A stretch of 64,000 nt of DNA from Accumulibacter sp. (lineage in GTDB: Bacteria; Pseudomonadota; Gammaproteobacteria; Burkholderiales; Rhodocyclaceae), in NCBI RefSeq assembly GCF_029255125.1, contig NZ_JAPUVR010000085.1, positions 1-64,000 on the forward strand, in the 5' to 3' direction. Position numbers and translations under genes: made by a program. Below the pieces are notes generated by a model. That model searched no databases. It worked only from the letters and a program-made list of their open reading frames with translations, and was not told where the DNA came from. Positions 28,974-39,749 of the stretch are shown here, piece by piece (position 1 is the stretch's first letter; every line of letters begins with the position of its first letter).

Positions 28974-31157
28974 TCATTGCCACATGGCGCGCATACGCGC
29001 GGCGAGATCGAGTGCCTCCTGCCGGGCCGCGGGAGATTCCCGTGTCTTACCGTCGACCCGCCCAGACGGCCAGGTGACCTGCTCGAAGTGTTCGAGCAAG
29101 GCGTTCGGAATGAAGCGTGTCCGGCTGGCGTAAACGTGCCGGTCGTTCAGACGCGCCTGATGCGCAACGTAGAAGCGCTGCGGCACGAGCAAGTCGAGGT
29201 GATCCTTGGCCCGCGTCATCGCCACATACAGCAGGCGGCGCTCCTCTTCGATTTCGTCGGCCGAGCCCGTCGCCATGTCCGACGGAATGCAACCGTCGAC
29301 CGCGTTGAGCAACGTGACTGCGGTCCATTCCTGCCCCTTTGCCGAATGTATCGTCGACAGAATAAGATAGTCCTCGTCGAGCAGGGGCCGACCGGCTTCG
29401 CCGCTGGTCGCCTCGGGCGGATCAAGCGTCAGTTCGGTCAGGAAGCGCTCGACACTCGGATAGGTGAGCGCAATCCGGACGAGCTGCTCGAGGTCGGCGC
29501 GGCGAACCTCGGCGTCGTCGTGTAGTCGTTCGAGTTGTTCACCGTACCAGCTGCAAGCGCTCTCGAGCGCTGCCGGCCACTGCGCCGCGGCGGCAGCGAG
29601 CGCCTCGACGAGCGCGACGAACTCGCGCCAGCCGGCCGCCGCCCTCTCGCCCACCGGCTGTTCGCCGAGCAGGGCACAACCGGGCGCTGCCTGGGCAAGA
29701 TTGGCCATCACCCGACCAGCGGTTTTCGGACCGACGCCGGCGACCAGTTGAACAGCACGAAAACCGGCGACCTGATCGCGCGGATTTTGCGCCCAACGCA
29801 GGATTGCCAGCACGTCCTTGACGTGCGCCGCTTCGAGAAACTTGAGCCCACCAAACTTGACGAACGGTATGCCGCGGCGCGTCAGTTCGATTTCGAGGCG
29901 TGCGCTGTGCTGGGCGGTGCGAAAGAGGATCGCCTGCGCGCGCAGCCTGACCCCCTCCTCACGCCGAGCCAGAACTTGCTCGGCGACGTAGATCGCCTGC
30001 TCGCTATCGTCGTGGAGTGCGACCAGACGAGGTTTTTCCGACGACTCGCGCGCGCTCCACAAGTTCTTGCTGAAGCGCTCCGCGGCACGCGCGATGACCG
30101 CGTTCGCGGCGCGCAGGATGGTTTGCGTCGATCGGTAGTTCCTTTCCAGCGTCACCCGTCGTGCCGGCGGATCGAATTGCTGCGGAAAATCGAGGATGTT
30201 GCGCACGCTGGCACCGCGAAACGAATAGATCGACTGCGCGTCGTCGCCAACGACGGTCAGACCGCGACCATCCGGCTTCAGCGCCAGCAAGATTCTGGCC
30301 TGCAAGCGATTGGTGTCCTGGTATTCGTCGACCAGAATGTGGCTGAAACGCCCGCCGATTTCCTGTGCCAGTTCGGCCTGCTCGAGCATCTGTGCCCAAT
30401 AGAGCAGCAGGTCGTCGAAATCGAGCACCTGCTGCGCCTGTTTGGCTTCGACGTAGGCAAGAAACAGGCGCTTGAGCTCGCTTTCCCATCCCGCACACCA
30501 TGGGAAAGCGCTGAGCAGGGTCTCGCTCAGTGACGCCTGCCGGTTGAGCACGGCGGAATAGATCGCCAAGCAGGTCGTTTTCAGCGGGAAACGCTTTTCA
30601 GTGGTCGACAGGCCGAGCCGGTGGCGGGAGAGGTTCAGCAGGTCGGCCGAGTCCTCCCGGTCGTGAATCGTAAACGCCGGATCAAGACCGATCGCCGGGG
30701 CGTACTCGCGCAGCAGCCGAGCGCCGACGCTGTGGAAGGTCCCTGCCCAAGGGAGCTGCGCGGCGCCGACGACAGCGCCCGGACCCCGATCCAGGATACG
30801 TTCGACGCGACGAGTCATTTCGCCTGCCGCGCGTCGCGAAAAGCTCAACAGCATCAGGCGATGAGGATCGGCGCCATCAGCGATGATGCGCGCAACGCGA
30901 TGCGCCAGCGTGCTCGTCTTGCCGGAACCGGCGCCGGCAATGACCAGCAGTGGCGCGTCGCGCGTGTCTTCATCAGGGCCGCCTGGCGACCGGCCAAGGC
31001 CGAAGGTGACCGCCGCTCGCTGCTCCTCGTTGAGCCCGTCTGGCACTTCCTCGCGCGGTGCCGGCCGGCGCCGGCCGCAGCTCTGCCCCGACCCGCCGTC
31101 ATCGCTGCTCGTCTCGTTGATCGACGGGCAGACCGCTACCGGGGGAAGAACGTTCAC
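28974..31157 (-). CDS. UvrD/Rep-family ATP-dependent DNA helicase
   Basis: A 727-residue superfamily 1 helicase. Walker A is GAGSGKT (residues 75-81), preceded by the Q motif LNEEQRAAV. Motif II is VDEYQDTN, motif III VVGDDAQSIYSFRGA, and the C-terminal motif with STIHSAKGQEW and RRLLYVAMTRAKD is intact. The start is GTG with GAGAGG upstream; the first 40 residues are low-complexity and lack conservation, so a later start is possible. It is probably a DNA-unwinding repair or replication helicase; it is not closely enough seen to call UvrD or Rep. Confidence 0.9.
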   Translation of the reverse strand: MNVLPPVAVCPSINETSSDDGGSGQSCGRRRPAPREEVPDGLNEEQRAAVTFGLGRSPGGPDEDTRDAPLLVIAGAGSGKTSTLAHRVARIIADGADPHRLMLLSFSRRAAGEMTRRVERILDRGPGAVVGAAQLPWAGTFHSVGARLLREYAPAIGLDPAFTIHDREDSADLLNLSRHRLGLSTTEKRFPLKTTCLAIYSAVLNRQASLSETLLSAFPWCAGWESELKRLFLAYVEAKQAQQVLDFDDLLLYWAQMLEQAELAQEIGGRFSHILVDEYQDTNRLQARILLALKPDGRGLTVVGDDAQSIYSFRGASVRNILDFPQQFDPPARRVTLERNYRSTQTILRAANAVIARAAERFSKNLWSARESSEKPRLVALHDDSEQAIYVAEQVLARREEGVRLRAQAILFRTAQHSARLEIELTRRGIPFVKFGGLKFLEAAHVKDVLAILRWAQNPRDQVAGFRAVQLVAGVGPKTAGRVMANLAQAAPGCALLGEQPVGERAAAGWREFVALVEALAAAAAQWPAALESACSWYGEQLERLHDDAEVRRADLEQLVRIALTYPSVERFLTELTLDPPEATSGEAGRPLLDEDYLILSTIHSAKGQEWTAVTLLNAVDGCIPSDMATGSADEIEEERRLLYVAMTRAKDHLDLLVPQRFYVAHQARLNDRHVYASRTRFIPNALLEHFEQVTWPSGRVDGKTRESPAARQEALDLAARMRAMWQ

Positions 31158-31456
31158 CAGGATGACCTCTCGTTATCTGTCATTCCCGCCAGTATAGCGT
31201 GATCGTCGGCCCTCCGCGCGGCATGCACCAGCGTACCCGGCCGAAAGGTGGTTTGCCCGGCTCGCCGCCGCCCACTGCCTCACTCGCGCGCTTCGCTGTC
31301 CCGATCTCAACAGATCCTTGATACAGCCGTGCGCCGAACAGCACTGCCGACCTTGGGCGATCAGCGCCAGAGCGTGGTACAGTGACGAAGCGCCCCAGTC
31401 TTGTACCGGAGCGAGCACCAGCCGCACCATGCCCTGGGTCGAACTGGAGGATAAGA

Positions 31457-31792
31457 ATGAAGATTCCAGCAGAAGCGATACCGCCCGCCACGAACCTTGG
31501 CCGAGTTGTAGACGAGGAGAGAAAGACTGAACCCGTGGCCAACCTTGCCAGCTTGGCCAACGATCTGTCGCCATCGCTGCAGGGCCGACCGCCGCCGACA
31601 GCGCCACGCCCGGCGCACGCGGGACGGCCGGTCAACGTCTTGGTGGTCAGTGAGGAAACCAATACAGCGCCGGTCGTCGAACGTCGGAAGGGCGAACGTC
31701 GCTTGGAAAGCCGTCCCGTTCTGCTTGACACGCGAACCAACAGCAGCCGCCGACGATCATCCGCCAGCGGCCGAATCAACATCAAGGTCTGA
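31457..31792 (+). CDS. Small basic hypothetical protein
   Basis: A 111-residue protein starting at an ATG preceded by GGAGG. The N-terminal half is Pro/Ala-rich and probably disordered; the C-terminal half has VVERRKGERRLESRPVLLDT and a Ser/Arg stretch. The ERRKGERR block resembles a recurrent motif in small uncharacterised betaproteobacterial proteins. No domain is recognised, and no partner gene is evident: it sits alone between the minus-strand helicase and purM. Confidence 0.55.
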   Translation: MKIPAEAIPPATNLGRVVDEERKTEPVANLASLANDLSPSLQGRPPPTAPRPAHAGRPVNVLVVSEETNTAPVVERRKGERRLESRPVLLDTRTNSSRRRSSASGRINIKV

Positions 31793-31964
31793 AACGCCGC
31801 CCGTCCATCGCAGCCGCTGAAGCTCAGACGCAGGAGAGGAAGACAGCAAAGAGCGCGGCGAAACCGGGCGACCACGAATGACGAACAAAGCAACGGCAGC
31901 GAACCGCCGGCACCGTTGCGTGTGCAGCGAAGTTGTCGCAGGCCAAGGTCGTCGCCGGCAACCG

Positions 31965-33002
31965 TCAGACGATGATCGTCGCCGCCTCGCCCTCGCGACG
32001 CGGCTTGATGCCACCGATGACCAGGGCCGGCTCGCCGGCATCGCGCAGAATGCGCACGGCCTGTCGCGCGTCCTCACGGGCAACGACCACGACCATGCCG
32101 ATTCCGCAGTTGAAAACACGGTGCATTTCGCTTTCCGCGACCTGTCCTTCCGACTTCAGCCAGTCGAAAAGCTTCTGTCGCGGCCAGGCGTTCTGAACCA
32201 GTTCGGCTTTGACGCCGGCCGGCAGGATGCGCGGCACGTTGCCGGTCAAGCCGCCCCCGGTGATGTGCGCCATCCCCTTGATGCGTAGCGCCTGCATGAC
32301 TGCCAGCAGGGGTCTGACGTAAATGCGGGTTGGCGCCATGATCGCTTCGGCCAGCGTCCGGTCGCCATCGAATGCCTGTCCCAGATCGACCTGCGAGCGG
32401 GCAATGACCTTGCGGATCAGCGAATAGCCATTCGAATGCGCACCGGACGACGGCAACCCGAGAACGACATCTCCGGCGGCGATCGTCGAGCCGTCGATGA
32501 TCGCCGACTTCTCAACGACACCCACGGCAAATCCTGCCAGATCGTATTCTCCCTCCGGATACATGCCCGGCATCTCGGCCGTCTCGCCGCCGATCAGCGC
32601 ACAGCCAGCCATCTCGCAGCCCCAGGCAATCCCTTTGACCACATCCGCCGCCGTCGCCACCTGCAGCCTGCCGCACGCAAAATAATCGAGGAAAAAGAGC
32701 GGCTCAGCCCCCTGGACCAGAATGTCGTTGACGCTCATGGCGACGAGATCGATGCCGATTCGGTCGTGCTGCGCCAGTTCGAAAGCCAGCTTCAGCTTCG
32801 TGCCGACGCCATCGGTACCGGCGACGAGTACGGGCTCGCGGTACCTGCGCGGCACTTCGAACAGCGCACCAAAACCACCAATTCCAGCCAGCACGCCGTC
32901 GCGCATAGTCTTTCTGGCCAATGGCTTGATTCGCTCGACAAGTTCGTCGCCAGCGTCGATATCGACCCCGGCGTCGCGATAGGAGAGAGGTCTGTCTGTC
33001 AT
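31965..33002 (-). CDS. purM: Phosphoribosylformylglycinamidine cyclo-ligase
   Basis: A 345-residue PurM (AIR synthetase), the fifth step of purine synthesis. Diagnostic blocks are [13 protein letters not shown] at the N-terminus, [44 protein letters not shown] and [10 protein letters not shown]. It is divergent from hda over 144 bp, an order seen in other betaproteobacteria. Confidence 0.96.
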   Translation of the reverse strand: MTDRPLSYRDAGVDIDAGDELVERIKPLARKTMRDGVLAGIGGFGALFEVPRRYREPVLVAGTDGVGTKLKLAFELAQHDRIGIDLVAMSVNDILVQGAEPLFFLDYFACGRLQVATAADVVKGIAWGCEMAGCALIGGETAEMPGMYPEGEYDLAGFAVGVVEKSAIIDGSTIAAGDVVLGLPSSGAHSNGYSLIRKVIARSQVDLGQAFDGDRTLAEAIMAPTRIYVRPLLAVMQALRIKGMAHITGGGLTGNVPRILPAGVKAELVQNAWPRQKLFDWLKSEGQVAESEMHRVFNCGIGMVVVVAREDARQAVRILRDAGEPALVIGGIKPRREGEAATIIV

Positions 33003-33040
33003 CGTGTTGTCTGCCCCGCGCCAAGCGGGTCAATCCGGCA

Positions 33041-33049
33041 TGGTAGAAT
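33041..33049 (+). promoter_or_regulatory. Extended -10 element upstream of hda
   Basis: TGG directly precedes TAGAAT (33044-33049), five of six matches to the -10 consensus with the extended TGn. No clear -35 is present, as allowed for extended -10 promoters. It lies about 98 bp upstream of the hda start codon. Confidence 0.4.
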
Positions 33050-33146
33050 GCGTTATTTGGTCACCCAACGTCGAATGTTATCCGAAAACGCCTGCCGACG
33101 TGCGGTCAGACCGGTGAGCACCCACCCCTGAACGACTCCTTCGACG

Positions 33147-33812
33147 ATGCGCCAGTTAATTCTTGATCTGCTGCCCCAAGGACACCCGGCGCTCGAGGAC
33201 TTCGTCGTCGGCAGTAATGGCGAAGCGCTAACCGCGCTAGCCGCGTGGTTGATGCCCGGCAGTCGGGAAACCGTGTTTCTCCTGTGGGGAGACTCCGGGG
33301 TCGGCAAGACACACCTCCTGCGGGGCAGCAGCCCAGAATCCTGCAGCGACGCGCGCCAGGATCCGGATCTAAGCTCGATCGTCGGTGCTGCGCCTTGCCT
33401 CGCGGTCGATAATGTCGAAGCACTCAGTGAACGCGGACAACTGGCACTGTTCAACCAGATCAACCGGCGGCGTGCCACCGGCGGGCGGCTGCTCGCGGCG
33501 GCGAACGTTGCGCCGGCTCAGTTGCACTTGCGCGAGGACTTGCGGACGCGCTTGGCGAGCGGCTTGCTCTACCGCTTGCTGCCCTTACCCGAGGCCGAAC
33601 AGCTCACGGCGCTGGCTGAACACGCCCGGCGGCGCGGTCTGGTGTTGCCACCACCTGCCTTGCGCTACCTCTTCTCGCGCGCTCCACGCGACATGCAGAG
33701 CCTGACCGCCTTGCTGACCGCCATTGAGCATTACGCGCTCGAACACAAGCGACCGATCACGCTGCCCCTGCTGCGTGAAGTGCTGCACACTTCTGCAAGC
33801 AGTTGCGCCTGA
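33147..33812 (+). CDS. hda: DnaA regulatory inactivator Hda
   Basis: A 221-residue AAA+ protein related to DnaA domain III, starting MRQLILDLLPQGHPALEDFV. It has a Walker A (WGDSGVGKTHLLRG), a Walker B-like CLAVDNVEAL and the LREDLRTRLASGL sensor region with the Arg finger. There is no DNA-binding domain, consistent with Hda, which with the DNA clamp promotes hydrolysis of DnaA-bound ATP. Confidence 0.92.
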   Translation: MRQLILDLLPQGHPALEDFVVGSNGEALTALAAWLMPGSRETVFLLWGDSGVGKTHLLRGSSPESCSDARQDPDLSSIVGAAPCLAVDNVEALSERGQLALFNQINRRRATGGRLLAAANVAPAQLHLREDLRTRLASGLLYRLLPLPEAEQLTALAEHARRRGLVLPPPALRYLFSRAPRDMQSLTALLTAIEHYALEHKRPITLPLLREVLHTSASSCA

Positions 33813-33832
33813 CCGGAAAAAGCCTGACGACC

Positions 33833-34498
33833 ATGGATCTTGCCCTCTTTGACCTCGACAATACACTGATCAGCGGTGATAGCGACTTCGAGTGGGCGCA
33901 GTTCCTGATCGCCAAAGGCGTACTCGAGCGCGAGCTCTACGAAGCGCGCAATCTCGAGTTCTACGAGCAGTACAAGGCGGGCACGCTGGATATCGACGCT
34001 TTCCTCGATTTCCAGTTGCGCCCCCTGGCCCGTCATCCGCGGCGTGTCCTCGACGCCTGGCGCGACGAATTCTTCGAGTTGCGTATCCGGCCGCTGATCA
34101 ATGCAAAGGCACGCACCCTTGTTGTCCGCCATCGTGAACGCGGCGATCTCTGTGCGCTGGTCACCGCGACCAACAGCTTCGTCACCGCGCCCGTATCGCG
34201 CGACCTCGATATTCCTCACCTGATTGCCACGATACCGGCGCACGAGCAGGGTGAATTCACTGGACGTGTGCGCGGAATCCCGTCTTTCCGCGAAGGCAAG
34301 ATCGTGCGCGTCGAAGCCTGGCTCGAAGCGCACGGCCTATGGTGGGGAAGTTTCGCGCAGACATGGTTCTACAGCGACTCGCAGAATGACCTTCCCTTGC
34401 TCTCCAAGGTCAGCAAGCCGGTGGCGGTCGACCCCGATGCCACGCTGCGCGCGCATGCCGAAGCTCTGGGCTGGCCCGTGACGAGCCTTCTCGCTTGA
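33833..34498 (+). CDS. HAD-IB family phosphatase
   Basis: A 221-residue haloacid dehalogenase-like hydrolase of subfamily IB. Motif I is LALFDLDNTLISGDSD with the two catalytic Asp, motif II TATNSF, and motif III with SDSQNDLPLL. I chose the ATG at 33833 so that the protein begins at the conserved motif, matching the family; an upstream in-frame TTG at 33803 overlaps hda. The family includes phosphoserine phosphatase-like and phosphatidylglycerophosphatase-like enzymes; substrate undetermined. Confidence 0.87.
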   Translation: MDLALFDLDNTLISGDSDFEWAQFLIAKGVLERELYEARNLEFYEQYKAGTLDIDAFLDFQLRPLARHPRRVLDAWRDEFFELRIRPLINAKARTLVVRHRERGDLCALVTATNSFVTAPVSRDLDIPHLIATIPAHEQGEFTGRVRGIPSFREGKIVRVEAWLEAHGLWWGSFAQTWFYSDSQNDLPLLSKVSKPVAVDPDATLRAHAEALGWPVTSLLA

Positions 34499-34540
34499 AC
34501 GATCGTTTGTTCCAGCACTGATGAAAGGCACAATATCAGC

Positions 34541-34546
34541 TATGAT
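34541..34546 (+). promoter_or_regulatory. Candidate -10 (TATGAT) upstream of pcnB
   Basis: TATGAT matches the -10 consensus at five of six positions and lies about 43 bp before the pcnB start. A matching -35 is not evident at 16-18 bp. Confidence 0.3.
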
Positions 34547-34588
34547 CGGCCGCTCTCAGCCTTCAGGCAGGAAGACGCACCGCCCGCA

Positions 34589-35944
34589 ATGATCCGCAAG
34601 TTCATTTCTCGCGTCCTCGGACGCAGCACCCCGACCGACGCTGTTGAGCCGGCAATCATTCCGGTCGAGCAGCATGGTCTGCAACGCGATCAGATCAGTC
34701 GGGCGTGCCGGCGCACGATCGAAACCCTGCAAGAAAGCGGCTACCAGGCTTACGTTGTCGGCGGCGCGGTACGCGACCTGCTGGCCGGCCTGACGCCGAA
34801 GGACTTCGACGTCGCCACCAACGCCACACCCGAACAGGTTCGTCAGAGCTTTCGTCGCGCGCGCATCATTGGCCGCCGTTTTCAGATCGTGCATGTCGGG
34901 ATCGGGGCCGAAACGATCGAGGTCACGACGTTTCGCGGCCATCACGGCGACGACGCGGGGAGCCATGGACAAGTCGACGAGCAAGGGCGCGTGTTGCGCG
35001 ACAACGTCTTCGGCAGCCAATCGGAGGACGCCGCCCGGCGTGATTTTACGGTCAACGCGCTGTACTACGATCCGGCCTGCGAGAACATCGTCGATTATCA
35101 CCATGGCGTCGCCGACCTGCAGCAAAAGACGCTGCGCATGATCGGCGATCCGCGCACACGCTACCGTGAAGATCCGGTGCGCATGCTGCGCGCCGTCCGA
35201 CTGGCGGCCAAGCTCGGCCTTTCGATCGATCCCGCAGCACGCCGACCAATTCGCGAAATGGCTGACCTGATCGGCAACGTGCCGCCCTCACGCCTGTTCG
35301 ACGAAATGCTCAAACTGCTGACCTCGGGCCATGCCGTGCGCTGCGTCAGTCAACTGCGCGAAGAAGGGCTGCACCGTGGTTTGCTGCCGTTGCTCGATGT
35401 GATCCTCGAGCATCCGGTCGGTGAGCGCTTCGTCATACTGGCTCTGGAGACGACCGATCAGCGTGTCCGCGAAGGAAAGCCTGTTTCGCCCGGCTTCCTC
35501 TTTGCAAGCCTGCTCTGGCACGAGGTGCTCGCCAAGTGGGCCGCTCTGCAGAAGGATGCCGAGTCACCCAGCAACCACGTCCTGTTTTTTCAGGCAATGG
35601 ACGAAGTGATCGAAGTGCAAGGCGAGAAACTCGCCATCACCCGGCGTATTGCTGGCGACATGAAGGACATCTGGACCCTGCAGCCGCGTTTTCAACAGCG
35701 CTCAGGGAAACGCGCATACGGCATACTGCAGCAGCCGCGCTTCAAGGCAGGCTATGATTTCCTCCTCTTGCGCACGCTGGCGGGCGAAGTAGAAAGTGAG
35801 ATTGGCAACTGGTGGACCGATTTTCTCCACGCCGACGATGAAAGCCGTGCTTCGATGGTGCTCGGACAGACAGGCGAAACGACCAGGAAACGTCGCCGGC
35901 GGCGACGCTCGGTGCGGGCATCAGGGGTCGAAAAGACTGATTGA
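34589..35944 (+). CDS. pcnB: Poly(A) polymerase I
   Basis: A 451-residue class II nucleotidyltransferase. The head domain has YVVGGAVRDLLAGLTPKDFDVATNATPEQV, with the two catalytic Asp in DFD, then GRRFQIVHV. The AARRDFTVNALYY and YREDPVRMLRAVRLAAKLG blocks follow, and the C-terminus is basic (KRRRRRRSVR). PcnB polyadenylates mRNA and speeds decay. folK follows within about 100 bp. Confidence 0.95.
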   Translation: MIRKFISRVLGRSTPTDAVEPAIIPVEQHGLQRDQISRACRRTIETLQESGYQAYVVGGAVRDLLAGLTPKDFDVATNATPEQVRQSFRRARIIGRRFQIVHVGIGAETIEVTTFRGHHGDDAGSHGQVDEQGRVLRDNVFGSQSEDAARRDFTVNALYYDPACENIVDYHHGVADLQQKTLRMIGDPRTRYREDPVRMLRAVRLAAKLGLSIDPAARRPIREMADLIGNVPPSRLFDEMLKLLTSGHAVRCVSQLREEGLHRGLLPLLDVILEHPVGERFVILALETTDQRVREGKPVSPGFLFASLLWHEVLAKWAALQKDAESPSNHVLFFQAMDEVIEVQGEKLAITRRIAGDMKDIWTLQPRFQQRSGKRAYGILQQPRFKAGYDFLLLRTLAGEVESEIGNWWTDFLHADDESRASMVLGQTGETTRKRRRRRRSVRASGVEKTD

Positions 35945-36044
35945 TGATCGGCCGCTGCGCTGCCGGGCGCTCGGCCAGCCGCTCCGCCCAGCGATTGGCA
36001 CAAGCCGACCTGGCCACCATCCTGTGGCAACCAGGAGCGGCTGG

Positions 36045-36599
36045 ATGAAGGCCGAGCTTGCTGAGCAAACTCAGACGGAAACGCACACGCACCCTTCGAT
36101 GCGCGATAAGGGGACGCAACACTTGGCCTATGTCGCCCTTGGTGCCAACCTGGCAAACCCGGTGCTGCAGGTCGAGACGGCGGGCGCAGCGCTCGCCCGG
36201 CAAGCTGGTTTCCGGCTGCTCCGCCTGTCGTCGCTCTATCGCACGGCGCCAGTCGGAATTCGCGGCCAACCCGATTTCATCAACGCCGTCGCCGCGCTGG
36301 AAACCGAGCTTTCCCCGGCCGACCTGCTTGAAGCGCTGTTTGCCATCGAACGGCAGTTTGGCCGCCAGCGGACGTATCGCAACTCTCCCCGCACGCTCGA
36401 CCTCGACCTGCTCCTCTACGACGACCGCACGCTGGTCACACAGCGTCTGAGTCTGCCGCACCCGCGCATGCACCTGCGCGCCTTCGTCATCGCTCCGCTG
36501 CTCGAGATCGCACCAGACTGTCGCATCCCGGGGCGCGGCTACGCCGCCGCCTGGCTGCCGGCAGTCAGCCGCCAGCGGATTGAAAGGCTCACCCGCTGA
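36045..36599 (+). CDS. folK: HPPK (2-amino-4-hydroxy-6-hydroxymethyldihydropteridine pyrophosphokinase)
   Basis: A 184-residue folate-pathway kinase. VALGANLANP, the SSLYRTAPVG block, QFGRQRTYRNSPRTLDLDLLLYDD and LPHPRMHLRAFV cover the catalytic loops and the metal-binding DLD. I placed the start at 36045, preceded by AGGAG; it leaves a 24-residue N-terminal tail before the fold. The pcnB-folK-dck-panB-panC order is common in betaproteobacteria. Confidence 0.94.
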   Translation: MKAELAEQTQTETHTHPSMRDKGTQHLAYVALGANLANPVLQVETAGAALARQAGFRLLRLSSLYRTAPVGIRGQPDFINAVAALETELSPADLLEALFAIERQFGRQRTYRNSPRTLDLDLLLYDDRTLVTQRLSLPHPRMHLRAFVIAPLLEIAPDCRIPGRGYAAAWLPAVSRQRIERLTR

Positions 36600-36618
36600 C
36601 AGCCGAAGCACCAACCGC

Positions 36619-36822
36619 TCAATAGTCGCGGCGGTAACCGCGCCCCCAATACGGGTCGTGGTCGCGCCGATGGCTGTAGTATCCGCCGCCGGGAACGACG
36701 TAAACGGCTGGAGGTCGCACATGGACACGCGGCGGGCCGACGTACGCGGGCTCAGCGGGAACGACGATACAGCCGGTCAACATGAGTACGGCAACAAGCA
36801 AGGGCACAGCGCAGGCTTTCAT
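36619..36822 (-). CDS. Small YXX-rich lipoprotein
   Basis: A 67-residue protein with a lipoprotein signal (MKACAVPLLVAVLMLTGC, lipobox LTGC) and a mature part rich in Pro, Tyr, Val and Gly (PPAVYVVPGGGYY) that ends RRDHDPYWGRGYRRDY. GGAGA precedes the ATG; a TTG immediately upstream is an alternative start. Such short lipoproteins are frequent in betaproteobacteria and uncharacterised. It is convergent with folK. Confidence 0.65.
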   Translation of the reverse strand: MKACAVPLLVAVLMLTGCIVVPAEPAYVGPPRVHVRPPAVYVVPGGGYYSHRRDHDPYWGRGYRRDY

Positions 36823-37231
36823 CAATCGTCTCCATCAAGTTGTGGTTGAATAACGCACCAGATGAAAACTCGTCTGTACCAGCTTGTGACGGAGCAGCCG
36901 CGCTGACGGCGAGTGCCGCGCGGCGCTCGAGCTGCGCCTGCTGATTCTGCCGATACTTGCCATTGCTTCACCGGCATGAGGACGCACGGCGTCTGCCCCC
37001 GCTCTTTTTTTTGCCAAACGCGCGCAGACGTGACTATCCGGCCTTTCCACTCGGTATCCTAGTATCCTAGTATACGCGCCGTCGTTGAACAGCACCCCGC
37101 ACCGACCCCATGACAAAACAGGCGTGTGCCGCAAGAGGTCGTGCGCTAGTGACCTTGAGCAGTGGGCTGATATGCCCAGCCAAGCCTGCCTTTACTCGAC
37201 CCTTCACTCGTTCTCGACCACCGACCTTCTT
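36823..37231. other. Gene-free region upstream of the deoxynucleoside kinase
   Basis: No supported gene. A short tandem repeat GTATCCTA-GTATCCTA-GTATAC lies at 37054-37075, about 160 bp upstream of the kinase start; its role is unknown. Confidence 0.45.
37054..37075. repeat. Short tandem repeat (GTATCCTA)2-GTATAC
   Basis: Two exact 8-bp copies followed by a partial third. It lies in the intergenic region between a minus-strand lipoprotein and a plus-strand kinase gene. It could be a -10-rich promoter segment (TATAC) or a slippage-prone tract. Confidence 0.4.
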
Positions 37232-37888
37232 ATGTCCTCGCGCAATACCCTGAGCAGTGCCCGCCATATTGTTGTTGAAGGCCCGATCGGCGTCGGCAAG
37301 ACCAGTCTTACCCGCCGTCTTGCCGACTACCTGGGCGGCCAGGCACTGCTCGATCAACCGGAAGCCAATCCCTTCCTGAACCGTTTCTACCAGGACCAGC
37401 AGCGCTTCGCACTGGCAACGCAGCTTGCCTTCCTTTTCCAGCGGGTCGAGCATTTGCGTGACTTGCCGCAAGCCGATCTCCTGACGCGTCCGGTCGTTGC
37501 CGATTATCTGCTCGAAAAGGATGCCTTGTTCGCCCGCCTGACGCTGAGCGACGACGAGTACGGCCTCTATCGCAAGGTCCACGACATGCTGGCACCGCCG
37601 CAAGCGCGCGCGCCAAGCCTGGTGATCTATCTGCAGGCTACACCGGAAACGCTGATCGCCCGCGTCCGCAAGCGCGGGGTGGAGATCGAGCGCAGCATCG
37701 GCGATGCTTACCTGACGATTCTTGCCGAGAGCTACACTCGCTTCTTTCATAACTATGACGCTGCACCGGTAATGGTGGTGAATTCCGAGAACATCAACTT
37801 CGTCGACCGCGACGACGATTTTCAATTGTTGGTCACGCGCATCGAGGCCATGCGCGGGCACCGCGAATACTTCAACCGAGGAGAGTGA
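37232..37888 (+). CDS. Deoxynucleoside kinase
   Basis: A 218-residue deoxyadenosine/deoxycytidine-type kinase. The P-loop is [15 protein letters not shown]; later blocks are [23 protein letters not shown], and the lid-like [13 protein letters not shown]. The ATG at 37232 gives the usual N-terminal length; the frame upstream is not conserved. It phosphorylates deoxynucleosides for salvage. Between folK and panB, it fits a known betaproteobacterial arrangement. Confidence 0.9.
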   Translation: MSSRNTLSSARHIVVEGPIGVGKTSLTRRLADYLGGQALLDQPEANPFLNRFYQDQQRFALATQLAFLFQRVEHLRDLPQADLLTRPVVADYLLEKDALFARLTLSDDEYGLYRKVHDMLAPPQARAPSLVIYLQATPETLIARVRKRGVEIERSIGDAYLTILAESYTRFFHNYDAAPVMVVNSENINFVDRDDDFQLLVTRIEAMRGHREYFNRGE

Positions 37889-37892
37889 GGCC

Positions 37893-38705
37893 ATGTCCAC
37901 CCATGTCGTGACGCGCCGAGTAACGCTCGTCGAGCTTGCCAGGATGCGTGCCAGCGGCGAAAAGATCGCTGTTCTGACCTGCTATGACGCGAGCTTTGCC
38001 AGGATCTGCGATGCCGCTGGAATCGACGTCCTGCTCGTCGGCGATTCGCTCGGCATGGTCGTTCAAGGCCACGACTCGACGCTGCCGGTAAGCTTGTCCG
38101 ACATCGCGTATCACACGGCAGCCGTCGCTCGCGGCAGCCAGCGCGCGCTGCTCGTTGCCGACATGCCTTTCGGCAGCTTTCAGGAAAGCCCGGCGCAGGC
38201 GATGCGCAACGCGGTTCACCTGATGGCGGCGGGTGCCCAGATGGTGAAGCTGGAAGGCGGCGTCGAGATGGCTGAAACGACACGCTTCCTTACCGCGCGT
38301 GGCATTCCCGTCTGCGCGCACGTCGGCTTGACACCGCAGTCGGTCCACCAGCTCGGCGGCTACCGCATCCAGGGTCGCGACGACTCGGGTGCCGCACGCC
38401 TGATCAGGGATGCGCTCGCCCAGCAGGAGGCTGGCGCTTCGCTGATTGTGCTTGAAGCCATCCCGGAAGCACTGGCGGCCGAGACCACCGATCGCCTCGC
38501 CATCCCCACCATCGGCATCGGCGCCAGCCGCCACTGCTCGGGCCAGGTCCTCGTTCTGCACGACATGCTCGACGTGTCAAGCGGTCGCAAGGCCCGTTTT
38601 GTCCGCAATTTCATGGCCGGCCAGCCCTCCATCGGCGACGCCATCGCGGCCTACGCCGCGGCCGTCAAGGACGGAAGCTTCCCAGGCCCGGAACACTGTT
38701 ACTGA
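37893..38705 (+). CDS. panB: 3-methyl-2-oxobutanoate hydroxymethyltransferase
   Basis: A 270-residue enzyme, first committed step of pantothenate synthesis. [41 protein letters not shown] and VKLEGG are diagnostic, as is the [19 protein letters not shown] block. It begins four bases after the kinase stop, with GAGGAGAGTGAGGCC upstream. Confidence 0.96.
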   Translation: MSTHVVTRRVTLVELARMRASGEKIAVLTCYDASFARICDAAGIDVLLVGDSLGMVVQGHDSTLPVSLSDIAYHTAAVARGSQRALLVADMPFGSFQESPAQAMRNAVHLMAAGAQMVKLEGGVEMAETTRFLTARGIPVCAHVGLTPQSVHQLGGYRIQGRDDSGAARLIRDALAQQEAGASLIVLEAIPEALAAETTDRLAIPTIGIGASRHCSGQVLVLHDMLDVSSGRKARFVRNFMAGQPSIGDAIAAYAAAVKDGSFPGPEHCY

Positions 38706-39716
<1,011 letters not shown>

Positions 39717-39749
39717 GCGCTTCCCCTCCCCCACTAGATCGGTGACTCC

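Noticed and set aside
31180..31893. 237-residue minus-strand open frame between helicase and purM
   Set aside because: No motifs; it runs opposite to the 111-residue gene that has a good ribosome site.
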